This document shows, one piece after another, positions 34,414 through 41,387 of a stretch of 64,000 nt of DNA. Below the pieces are notes generated by a model that was given only the letters and a program-made list of their open reading frames with translations, was not told where the DNA came from and searched no databases. Every line of letters starts with the position of its first letter. Within the stretch, counting starts at the first letter, position 1. The DNA comes from Hymenobacter sp. DG01 (GTDB lineage: Bacteria; Bacteroidota; Bacteroidia; Cytophagales; Hymenobacteraceae), in assembly GCF_006352025.1 (NCBI RefSeq), contig NZ_CP040936.1, positions 3,536,001 to 3,600,000 of the forward strand, read 5' to 3'. A program made the translations under genes and the position numbers.

Positions 34414-34469
34414 TGCCCGGACCAGCAACCCGGCTCCACCATAGCGGAGGCCGGTCACGAGTCCGGGCA
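34414..34469 (-). terminator. Hairpin after the DksA-like gene
   Basis: TGCCCGGAC / GTCCGGGCA outer arms and CCGGCTCC / GGAGGCCGG inner arms; on the minus strand it is followed by TGTTTTC. Probable terminator for the DksA-like gene. Confidence 0.6.
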
Positions 34470-34491
34470 AGTAAGCAAGGCTGCTACGAAC

Positions 34492-34875
34492 CTAGTCGCG
34501 GCGGGCCATTTTGGCTTCAATAGAGTGCTGCGTATGAGGTACTGCGCGCAGGCGTTCCTTAGGAATCAGCTTGCCGGTACCAATACACACCCCATAGGTG
34601 CCATTCTTGATGCGAATCAGGGCATTTTCGAGCTGCTGAATAAACTTCATCTGGCGCGAAGCCAACTGGTTCAGGCTCTCTTTCTCGGCCGTGTCAGCAC
34701 CGTCCTCCAGCACCTTCGAAGAAGAAGCCGTGTTATCAGTGCCCGAATCGTTTTTACGGCTCAGCGTTTCTTTGATGAACGCCACTTCCTTGCGGGCAGC
34801 GGTGAGCTTATCCTGAATGATCTGCTCAAACTCCGCTAGTTCTTCCCTGGAATAGCGTAGGGGTTCTTCACTCAT
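34492..34875 (-). CDS. TraR/DksA family regulator with degraded zinc finger
   Basis: A 127-residue protein with the DksA layout: a coiled coil about residues 10-80 and a C-terminal globular end (YGVCIGTGKLIPKERLRAVPHTQHSIEAK). In DksA the finger has four Cys; here only one Cys remains, with GTG and VPHTQ where the others would be. Bacteroidota homologues share this loss, so folding probably no longer depends on zinc. DksA proteins bind the RNA polymerase secondary channel and modulate rRNA and amino acid promoters with ppGpp; the acidic tip pair typical of DksA is not obvious here. Confidence 0.85.
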   Translation of the reverse strand: MSEEPLRYSREELAEFEQIIQDKLTAARKEVAFIKETLSRKNDSGTDNTASSSKVLEDGADTAEKESLNQLASRQMKFIQQLENALIRIKNGTYGVCIGTGKLIPKERLRAVPHTQHSIEAKMARRD

Positions 34876-35061
34876 GTTGGTGCAGGGAGAGGTTATAAGA
34901 ATGATGATTAGCTGACTGCCCGCCTCGAACTGACCAGGATGCTAGCAGTTAGAGCCCAACAGCGGCTTGCACGAATAAGTTTACCTTACTGATGCCTCCG
35001 GAGCTGCCGGACCGGTACTGCCTGCTCCCGGAAGCTCCCGATGACCAAGCATTTTAGGGCG

Positions 35062-35069
35062 CAAAGCTA
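35062..35069 (-). promoter_or_regulatory. Bacteroidota -7 element upstream of the DksA-like gene
   Basis: Minus-strand TAGCTTTG, exact TAnnTTTG, with TTG 17 bases upstream. It implies an unusually long leader of about 180 bases before the DksA-like start at 34875. Confidence 0.45.
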
Positions 35070-35154
35070 CGCTTTTGTCCGCTAATCAACATAGGATCAT
35101 GTAGGTTGCTCCCGAAGGGCCACCTTGCTCTCAGGCAAGCTCTGCAGTACCAGA

Positions 35155-35631
35155 CTAGAAGCCGAGCATGTGAATGGCGGCCACGGCTCCCTCCACTCCT
35201 TTATTGCCGTGCTTACCACCGGCCCGGTCCCAGGCCTGCTCCAGTGTGTTGGTAGTTACCAGCCCGAAAATAACGGGCTTGTTAAACTTCAGGCCCACGT
35301 TGGTGATGCCGCTGGCAACGGCGTGGCAGATGTAATCGTCATGCTTGGTTTCACCCTTGATAACTACCCCCAGGCAGATAACGGCATCTATCTCCTCGTG
35401 CTGGGCTAGCAGCTGGGCCCCCAGCGTCAGCTCGAAGCTGCCAGGCACGGTGTTGCGGAAAATATTTTCGGGCTTGGCCCCGTGCTTAATTAACGTGTCG
35501 TAAGCGCCGCGGGCCAGCGTGTCGGTAATTTCCCGATTCCACTCGGCTACTACCAGCCCAAAGCGTTTGTCGGAAATATCAATGAAGTTGTCAGAGGTAT
35601 AATCGCTCAGGTTTTTGAGGGAAGTAGCCAT
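35155..35631 (-). CDS. ribH: 6,7-dimethyl-8-ribityllumazine synthase
   Basis: A 158-residue riboflavin enzyme condensing the pyrimidine dione with dihydroxybutanone phosphate; assembles into a pentamer or icosahedral shell. Seen: VAEWNREITD (FNxxIT-like motif), VPGSFELTLGAQ, CLGVVIKGETKHDDYICHAVASGI with catalytic His in KHDDY, and FGLVTTNTLEQAWDRAGGKHGNKG. It has its own -7 element and no obvious FMN riboswitch. Confidence 0.96.
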   Translation of the reverse strand: MATSLKNLSDYTSDNFIDISDKRFGLVVAEWNREITDTLARGAYDTLIKHGAKPENIFRNTVPGSFELTLGAQLLAQHEEIDAVICLGVVIKGETKHDDYICHAVASGITNVGLKFNKPVIFGLVTTNTLEQAWDRAGGKHGNKGVEGAVAAIHMLGF

Positions 35632-35671
35632 GAAGGGTAGTTCTGGTTAGGATGCGAGTCGATGGTGCGGG

Positions 35672-35679
35672 CAAAGGTA
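35672..35679 (-). promoter_or_regulatory. Bacteroidota -7 element upstream of ribH
   Basis: Minus-strand TACCTTTG, exact TAnnTTTG, 41 bases before the ribH ATG. Confidence 0.55.
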
Positions 35680-35729
35680 CAACTGCCCGGCATGTGGGCC
35701 TGTGCCTGATCTGGGTGGTGAAAACCAAC

Positions 35730-35783
35730 AGGTGCTATACTTAAAAAGGACGGGCCAGCCCGTCCTTTTTAAGTATAGCACCT
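35730..35783. terminator. 26-bp perfect palindromic terminator
   Basis: Exactly complementary 26-base arms at 35730-35755 and 35758-35783 with a two-base CA loop. The core AAAAAGGACGGGC / GCCCGTCCTTTTT is a standard terminator; the outer AGGTGCTATACTT extends it. It ends the pdhA-TPR unit before ribH. Confidence 0.9.
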
Positions 35784-35795
35784 GACAATGCAGAT

Positions 35796-36578
35796 CTATT
35801 TGCCGGCCAGCGCTTCGGCGCGTGCCTTATACTGTTTAGCTTCCGTAGCTTCTGCCGAAGCAGGGTAGTCCGTCAGGATTTTATCGTAGGCGGCAATGGC
35901 GCCTTCGTTGTCATTGTTCAGCTCACGGGCGGTAGCTTCCTTCAGCAGGTAAGCCGGCGAGAAATACTCGTTGGCGTTATGGTTAGCTGCCTTGTTATAA
36001 AAGTCGGCAGCCTCCTTAGCCTGATTGAGCTCGAGGTGGGCATCACCCAAGAGAGCATATGCCCGGGCTTGCACCAGGTAGTCGTTGGAGCTGAAATCCT
36101 CGAGGTAGTCGATGGCCTGCTTGTACTGGCCCTGCTTAAGAGTGGCAACACCAGCGTAGAAGTTGGCCAGGTTGCCCGCGTCAGTGCCGCTGTACTCCGA
36201 AGCAACGCGCTCAAGCCCCAGGTTGCGGCCGTCGCCCTTCATTGCTTTCTGCAGGGAATCGGCCTCCCAGTAGTTCACTGCCTGAAACAAGGCGGCCTGT
36301 CCCTTGCTATCCTGCGAGCCACGCCACAGGTAGTACCCAAAGCCCCCTACCACGGCTACCACCACCACTGCCAGCAGACCCAGCAGCACGTTTTTATTGC
36401 GCCGCACGAAGTCCTCCGACTCAGCCAATCGGATGGCCAGGGCATCAGGGTCTTCCAGCAGCGGATGCTCGGGGTTGTATGCTTCCGCTGGCTGCAGCGG
36501 ATCCGCAGAGGGAACGGCACGCTGCGCCTGTTGCTGGCGGGCCTGTTGGCTTTTACCTGTGAAAGGAATTTTTGACAT
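35796..36578 (-). CDS. Membrane-anchored tetratricopeptide protein (YfgM-like)
   Basis: A 260-residue protein: a polar cytoplasmic N-terminus, one membrane helix about residues 60-80 (VLLGLLAVVVVAVVGGFGYYLW), then TPR-like helices such as NFYAGVATLKQGQYKQAIDYLEDF and AIAAYDKILTDYPASAEATEAKQY. Single-pass, TPR-outside topology matches YfgM/TolR-neighbour TPR proteins that cooperate with PpiD-type chaperones. It begins 47 bases after pdhA in the same direction. Role inferred from topology only. Confidence 0.85.
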   Translation of the reverse strand: MSKIPFTGKSQQARQQQAQRAVPSADPLQPAEAYNPEHPLLEDPDALAIRLAESEDFVRRNKNVLLGLLAVVVVAVVGGFGYYLWRGSQDSKGQAALFQAVNYWEADSLQKAMKGDGRNLGLERVASEYSGTDAGNLANFYAGVATLKQGQYKQAIDYLEDFSSNDYLVQARAYALLGDAHLELNQAKEAADFYNKAANHNANEYFSPAYLLKEATARELNNDNEGAIAAYDKILTDYPASAEATEAKQYKARAEALAGK

Positions 36579-36625
36579 GAGGATTACGCAAAAAGGAGGC
36601 CGGGGCCTGGTAAACTCCCGCAGTA

Positions 36626-37801
36626 CTAGTCGCGGATGTAGGGGTAGTCTTGCTGCACATACACATCCTTATACAGCTCATCGGCCGTGGGGAAGGGCGA
36701 GTTCTCAGCAAATTCAACGGACTCCTGCACCTGCGCTTTAATCTTGTCATCAATAGCGCTGAGCTGTTCCTCAGTAGCCATGTTGTGCGTCAGGATGGTG
36801 TGGCGCACGGCTTCGATGGAGTCGCGGGAACGGTAGTCTTCCAGCTCCTCCTTGGTCCGGTACTTGGCCGGGTCGCTCATGGAGTGACCCTTATAGCGGT
36901 AGGTTTTGAATTCAAGGAAGGTAGGACCTTCGCCGGCCCGCGCCCGCTCAGCAGCCCGGGCTACTGCGTTGTGCACGTCCTCTACGTTCATGGCATTCAC
37001 CGGCTCCGAGGGCATGTCGTAGCTCTCGCCCAGGGTATAAAGCTCGGTCACGTTGGAGGTGCGCTGTACCGAGGTTCCCATGGCGTAGCCGTTGTTTTCT
37101 ACTACAAAGATGACAGGCAGCTTCCAGAGCATAGCCATGTTGAAGGCTTCGTGCAGAGCGCCTTGGCGTACGGCACCATCACCCATGTAGCAGATGCACA
37201 GGTTGCCGGTCTTGTTATACTTCTCGGCAAAAGCAATGCCGGCACCCAGCGGCACCTGACCGCCCACGATGCCGTGGCCGCCAATGAAGTTTACGTTCTT
37301 GTCGAAGATGTGCATGGAGCCACCTTTGCCTTTGGAGCATCCGGTAGCCTTCGCATACAGCTCCGCCATAATAGAGTTGGGCGAGGTACCCAGGGCCAGG
37401 GGGTGGGCATGGTCACGGTAGGCGGTAATCCACTTGTCGTCCTTGGTCAGGGCCGACACGGCACCGGCTACGCAGGCTTCCTGACCTATATAGAGGTGGC
37501 AGAAGCCTTTGATCTTTTGCTGACCGTAAAGCTGACCAGCCTTCTCCTCGAACTTGCGCATGAGTTGCATTTGCTCATACCACTGCAGGTACGTTTCCTT
37601 CGGGAATTCCGGCTGATCCGGGGTGGTTGCTTTAGGAGCGCCCGTAGCCTGCTTAGCCTCGTTGTTGGCGGGCGGCAGCACCGGATCGGGCTGTTTTACC
37701 GTATCGGTAGCAGCCTCGCCTTGGGGGGTAGCTTTCGGGGCCGACGATTTTTTCGTCGAATTGGAAGCCTTAGAGGCACCCTTTACTTTCGTCTCCGCCA
37801 T
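36626..37801 (-). CDS. pdhA: Pyruvate dehydrogenase E1 component, alpha subunit
   Basis: A 391-residue thiamine-diphosphate enzyme subunit that decarboxylates pyruvate. Seen: YGQQKIKGFCHLYIGQEA, the loop YRDHAHPLALG, GKGGSMHIFD, ThDP-binding GDGAVRQGALHEAFNMAMLW, and YRYKGHSMSDPAKYR with the phospho-loop Ser region. Residues 1 to about 66 are an unusual Lys/Ala/Pro/Thr-rich extension absent from typical E1-alpha. The beta subunit (pdhB) and E2 are not adjacent. It is divergent from recF with 68 bases between, and the minus strand there has TACTTTCG, one base off the -7 consensus. Confidence 0.93.
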   Translation of the reverse strand: MAETKVKGASKASNSTKKSSAPKATPQGEAATDTVKQPDPVLPPANNEAKQATGAPKATTPDQPEFPKETYLQWYEQMQLMRKFEEKAGQLYGQQKIKGFCHLYIGQEACVAGAVSALTKDDKWITAYRDHAHPLALGTSPNSIMAELYAKATGCSKGKGGSMHIFDKNVNFIGGHGIVGGQVPLGAGIAFAEKYNKTGNLCICYMGDGAVRQGALHEAFNMAMLWKLPVIFVVENNGYAMGTSVQRTSNVTELYTLGESYDMPSEPVNAMNVEDVHNAVARAAERARAGEGPTFLEFKTYRYKGHSMSDPAKYRTKEELEDYRSRDSIEAVRHTILTHNMATEEQLSAIDDKIKAQVQESVEFAENSPFPTADELYKDVYVQQDYPYIRD

Positions 37802-37869
37802 CTTGCTTTCGGTTGTTCGCGTTTGGGATGCGAAAGTACGTAAAAGGATTGCAATTCCGAACCCCGCGC

Positions 37870-38982
37870 ATGATACTCGAAAGCCTGCATTTACTGTTCT
37901 TTAAAAACTACGAAGAAGCCAACGTAGGCTTGTCGGCTCACATCAATTGTTTCGTTGGCGACAATGGCAGCGGCAAGACCAATCTGCTGGATGCCATTCA
38001 CTACCTCTCCCTGACCAAGAGTGCCTTCACTGCCTCGGATGCTCAAAGCATTCAGCAGGGAGCGGAGTTCTTCGTGGTGAAGGGCAAGTTCAGAAGCGCT
38101 GAGGCCGAGCGGCCGGAAACAATACAGTGCAGCTTGCGCGCAGGACAGAAGAAAATCGTCAGCCACGACAAGCAACCCTACGAGCGGGTTTCGGACCACA
38201 TTGGTAAGTACCCAGTCGTGCTCATCTCTCCCTACGATACAGACCTTATCCGGCAGGGCAGCGAAGAACGGCGGAAGTATTTTGACAGCTTAATCTCCCA
38301 ACTCGACCATACGTATCTGGAGCACCTGATCCGTTACTCACATCTGCTGAAGCAACGCAACTCCTTGCTTAAGCTGGCAGCCGACCGGCTGGCTGGCTAT
38401 GACCGGGACTATCTCTTAGTGCTGGATGAGCAGCTGGCGCCACTAGGCGAACAGCTGGTGCAGCGCCGACAGCAATTCCTGATCGAATTCGAGCCGGTCT
38501 TTCAGCGCCACTACGAGCAGCTGGCTGATGCCCGGGAGCAGGTAACGTTATCCTATAAGAGTGAACTGCCGGGGGCCGATTTTTTGAAACTCCTACGCTT
38601 ACAGGAACGCAAAGACCTCAGCCTGCAGCGCACTACCGTGGGTCCGCATCGCGACGACGTGACGTTCCTGATGGATGGATTGGGCGTGAAGGGGTACGGG
38701 TCGCAGGGGCAGCAGAAGTCGTTTGCCATTGCGCTTAAGCTAGCCCAGTTTGAGGTGCTGGCTTTGCACAAGCAGCAAAAGCCGCTGCTACTACTCGACG
38801 ACATCTTTGACCGCCTCGACGAGAAACGGATTACCCGCCTGATGCAGCTGGTTGCAAACCACACCTTCGGACAGATATTTTTGACCGATACTCACCTGGA
38901 GCGCACCGATCGGGTGCTGGCAACCTTGTCGGATGATATTCGTCGCTTCCGGGTTGATTCCGGTACGGTGACGCTGCTTTAG
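37870..38982 (+). CDS. recF: DNA replication/repair protein RecF
   Basis: A 370-residue SMC-like ATPase that loads RecA at gaps. It starts MILESLHLLFFKNYEEANVGLS, with Walker A GDNGSGKTN near residue 36, the signature QGQQKSFAIALKLAQ and Walker B LLLLDDIFDRLDE. The ATG at 37870 gives the canonical start; the frame is open to 37813. It lies 65 bases before the DUF721 gene in the same direction. Confidence 0.96.
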   Translation: MILESLHLLFFKNYEEANVGLSAHINCFVGDNGSGKTNLLDAIHYLSLTKSAFTASDAQSIQQGAEFFVVKGKFRSAEAERPETIQCSLRAGQKKIVSHDKQPYERVSDHIGKYPVVLISPYDTDLIRQGSEERRKYFDSLISQLDHTYLEHLIRYSHLLKQRNSLLKLAADRLAGYDRDYLLVLDEQLAPLGEQLVQRRQQFLIEFEPVFQRHYEQLADAREQVTLSYKSELPGADFLKLLRLQERKDLSLQRTTVGPHRDDVTFLMDGLGVKGYGSQGQQKSFAIALKLAQFEVLALHKQQKPLLLLDDIFDRLDEKRITRLMQLVANHTFGQIFLTDTHLERTDRVLATLSDDIRRFRVDSGTVTLL

Positions 38983-38996
38983 CGGGGCGCAGGCGG

Positions 38997-39004
38997 TATC
39001 TTTG
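38997..39004 (+). promoter_or_regulatory. Bacteroidota -7 element between recF and the DUF721 gene
   Basis: TATCTTTG, exact TAnnTTTG, 43 bases before the DUF721 ATG, so this gene can be expressed apart from recF. Confidence 0.5.
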
Positions 39005-39047
39005 AGTAGCGGATAACACACCAGCTGCTCGCGCGTTAAGTAACACA

Positions 39048-39371
39048 ATGGCTCTTAAAAAACCTTTCTCTTCCGAAAATTCCCGTCAGTCCGACATTGT
39101 TCCGCTGAAAGATGGAATTACGGCTTTGCTTCGTGCCTACCGGCTTCAGGGCAAATTGAACGAGGTGACGGTAGTAGCCAGCTGGGAACGGATCATGGGT
39201 AAGGCCGTGGCTATGAAAACCCAGCAAGTGTATGTGAGCAACAACAAGCTATTTGTTCGCTTGTCTTCCGCTCCCCTCAAGCACGAGCTGATTATGGCTA
39301 AGACCCGGGTGCTGGAGAACATCAATGCAGAGGTAGGCGAGAACGTTATTAAGGAAGTAGTATTTCTCTAG
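39048..39371 (+). CDS. DUF721 / DciA-like protein
   Basis: A 107-residue protein of the DUF721 family. The family pattern is visible: LLRAYRLQGKLNEVTVVASWERIMGKAVAMKT followed by VYVSNNKLFVRLSSAPLKHELIMAKTRVLENIN. In other bacteria DUF721 proteins (DciA) help load the replicative helicase DnaB, and in actinobacteria the gene lies next to recF near the origin. The same pairing is seen here. The function in Bacteroidota is inferred from family and context. Confidence 0.85.
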   Translation: MALKKPFSSENSRQSDIVPLKDGITALLRAYRLQGKLNEVTVVASWERIMGKAVAMKTQQVYVSNNKLFVRLSSAPLKHELIMAKTRVLENINAEVGENVIKEVVFL

Positions 39372-39852
39372 CGATACTACCCGGTTAGCTAGGAGTAGTA
39401 TGGTACGGCCGCAAGACTGGGCTCCCCTTTTCCTCTGACATACTCTTAGCTATTTACTCAGCCTCCCTTTACCTCTCTGTGAAGCGTGCCCCTGCAGTAC
39501 CTACTGAATCTGCTGCGGGTAGTATCAGGTCTTTTACTTCTTGGTGGACTCTCCCATGTCTGTGCCACGGCCGGCCAGTAATGCTCGTTGCACACGGGAC
39601 CTCACGCAAAGTAGGTAGTCGCGCGAAATGGATCTAGTTAGATCATCTTCACGTAGCCGCTGGCATCAACCTACTATCAGCAGCCCCGGGCTCGTTGGGT
39701 GACATGCGTTTATTCAGGGCGGCTATACCGCCGGCTGACTTCCTGAAGATCCTACCTCACTACCTGCTGCTACAGGGCTGAAGCTATGGCAAACTCTAGC
39801 TGAGCAGCCGGCAGATTTTATGCGTGTACCTCCGGCCTCGTTCTGCTTACGG
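39372..39852. other. 481-base gene-free stretch
   Basis: No reading frame with family features, no tRNA-like fold, no T-run hairpin, and no DnaA-box match (TTATCCACA) on either strand. GATACTACC at 39373 recurs inverted as GGTAGTATC at 39518. I see nothing else that supports a function. Confidence 0.6.
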
Positions 39853-40428
39853 CTAGTAGCCGATTTCGCAACGCTCGTTTTCCAGTAGGTGCAACTGCCG
39901 CTCGATGGTTAGCCTAGTGCGGGCGTTGTCGAACTCGCGGTTGTATTGCTCCTTGAACTCGCGCCGCTTGATGGCCTCCAGAAACCGACGGGTATCCTCG
40001 GTAGTTTCCAGGCGAAGACCGGGCACTGCGGTGGGCTGCCCTTCATCGTTCTTGGCGACCATAGTGAAGTAGCAAGTGTTGGTATGTTTTACCGTGCCGG
40101 TCCGCACATCTTCCGCCGTCACCTTGATACCTACGAGGAGCGAAGTCCGGCCTACATAATTCACGGAAGCCAGCAAAGACACCAACTCCCCTACCTCTAC
40201 GGGCTTCATAAAATTGACCCCATCAACGCTTACCGTGACGCAGTAAGTACCGGCATGTTTAGAGGCCGCAGCGTAGGCAACCTTGTCCATGAGGGAGAGC
40301 AAAATTCCGCCGTGAATTTTGCCTCCGAAGTTGGCATAGGAAGGTATCATCAACTCGGTAAGAGTTACCCGTGAATAGGACACCGGGCGGTATGCTGGCA
40401 GGGCGGGTTGCAGACTCGAATCGTTCAT
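39853..40428 (-). CDS. Acyl-CoA thioesterase (hotdog fold)
   Basis: A 191-residue hotdog-fold thioesterase of the YciA/BFIT type. NFGGKIHGGILLSLMDKVAYAAASKHAG carries the (N/D)xxG catalytic helix, followed by SVDGVNFMKPVEVGELV and TCYFTMVA. The C-terminal 40 residues are charged (RREFKEQYNREFDNARTR) and longer than in YciA. Hydrolyses acyl-CoA to free acid and CoA; chain preference unknown. The stretch 40429-40611 behind its start is non-coding. Confidence 0.9.
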   Translation of the reverse strand: MNDSSLQPALPAYRPVSYSRVTLTELMIPSYANFGGKIHGGILLSLMDKVAYAAASKHAGTYCVTVSVDGVNFMKPVEVGELVSLLASVNYVGRTSLLVGIKVTAEDVRTGTVKHTNTCYFTMVAKNDEGQPTAVPGLRLETTEDTRRFLEAIKRREFKEQYNREFDNARTRLTIERQLHLLENERCEIGY

Positions 40429-40611
40429 AAGAAGGAAGTGAAATAACAGCAGCTAAGGTAGGAGCCTCCCCCGTAAACGGCAGTGTTACGCGGGTTCGGG
40501 CGTGACCCGAAGTACTGTTTTCGTGGCGCTGTGCGGATTTACACCGTACCCAGCTTGATCGTGCCTCTGGCACCACCGGACACTTGTGGAATGACCTGTC
40601 TATAACAGATA

Positions 40612-40627
40612 TGTTTCACGTGGAACA
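40612..40627. other. parS centromere-like site
   Basis: TGTTTCACGTGGAACA matches the broadly conserved 16-bp chromosomal parS sequence bound by ParB at every position (canonical forms TGTTTCACGTGAAACA / TGTTTCACGTGGAACA). It is intergenic, 6 bases beyond the stop codon of the HTH gene, and is the only exact match I noticed in the window. ParB itself is not in the window. parS sites are usually origin-proximal. Confidence 0.8.
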
Positions 40628-40633
40628 ACCCTG

Positions 40634-41032
40634 TTACTTAGGTCCATACACTTTCAACAGAAGTTCGTTGTACGCCTCAAGGAGTGCAATATACTTCTGC
40701 TGCAACGCCAGAAGCTGTTTTACAGGATCGGTATCTGTTACAGGCGCAGCATTGTAACGTGGAGCATTCTGAGGCGCCTGATTATTTGTTACAGATGATA
40801 CAGAGGCAGGTGTTACAAAAGACAAAGCCGCTTGTTGTGGCACTGTAAAGTCTTGAGAAAAATCGTGTGATATTACATCACCTACTCGCTTTACAAAAGC
40901 GTAATCAAGCGTCTCTTCCTTGAATTTACGATAGATGGTCGGACGTGTAATACCTAGTTCGTCCACAATACGTGTAATGGAAATACCGCTGTTTTTAATA
41001 GCTTCCTGCAGGATTTCGCCTTGATGTGACAT
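40634..41032 (-). CDS. Small helix-turn-helix protein with C-terminal oligomerisation helix
   Basis: A 132-residue protein. Residues 1-60 form a DNA-binding domain (ISITRIVDELGITRPTIYRKF is the helix-turn-helix, then FVKRVGDVISHDFSQDF). A polar Pro/Asn/Thr linker about 62-104 follows, then an amphipathic leucine-rich helix 105-130 (VKQLLALQQKYIALLEAYNE). The ATG at 41032 is preferred; the frame stays open to 41209 but the extension is Cys/His/Thr-rich without domain features. All Val-Thr dipeptides are coded GTAACA, giving TGTTACA words inside the gene. It ends beside parS. A nucleoid- or origin-binding role is inference. Confidence 0.75.
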   Translation of the reverse strand: MSHQGEILQEAIKNSGISITRIVDELGITRPTIYRKFKEETLDYAFVKRVGDVISHDFSQDFTVPQQAALSFVTPASVSSVTNNQAPQNAPRYNAAPVTDTDPVKQLLALQQKYIALLEAYNELLLKVYGPK

Positions 41033-41041
41033 AATCAGAGA

Positions 41042-41244
41042 GTGTATCAGGTGGTGAGTATGTAAATATAACATAGTGTCACATGTACACAATACAATAC
41101 AGTGTATCATCACCGTGACATTATGATTGTAGCATGTGTAAAACAACTGTGTGTAACGCTTATGTACACTGCTTAACGTTACACGTAATACATCATCCAT
41201 TTGTATCAATACCTACGCAGTGTAACGCAGTAGATCCTGTTACA
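41042..41244. promoter_or_regulatory. Motif array upstream of the HTH gene (in a 355-base gap)
   Basis: The gap 41033-41387 is AT-rich and full of related words: GTGTAACG at 41151-41158 and 41220-41227, inverted CGTTACAC at 41177-41184, GTGTATCA at 41042 and 41102, GTGTAAAA at 41137, TGTTACA at 41238-41244, and CACATGTACAC near 41081-41090. Spacings and mixed orientation suggest an operator array for a DNA-binding protein, most simply the adjacent HTH protein. Confidence 0.55.
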
Positions 41245-41387
41245 AGAAGTGGGGCTGGTACTCTAATTTGGGGCCCTTGCCAAGACTGAAGACCGACCTG
41301 TTTATGGCGCCACTAGGTCGCAGCTAAAGCCCTACTCCCCTACCCTACTGAGGTAGCCAGCGCACCAAACATGAGACCTCAGCGGCG

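Noticed and set aside
33366..34523. Long plus-strand frame over the N-terminal part of the pseudouridine synthase gene
   Set aside because: Its Ala/Leu/Pro-rich product is the complement of a low-complexity Gly/Arg/Ser/Glu reading; no domain, and it overlaps a real gene completely.
39372..41387. A replication origin (oriC) next to parS
   Set aside because: No DnaA box (TTATCCACA) or cluster of close matches was found, the best being a single 7/9 hit inside the HTH gene, and no dnaA gene is present. parS alone does not define oriC.
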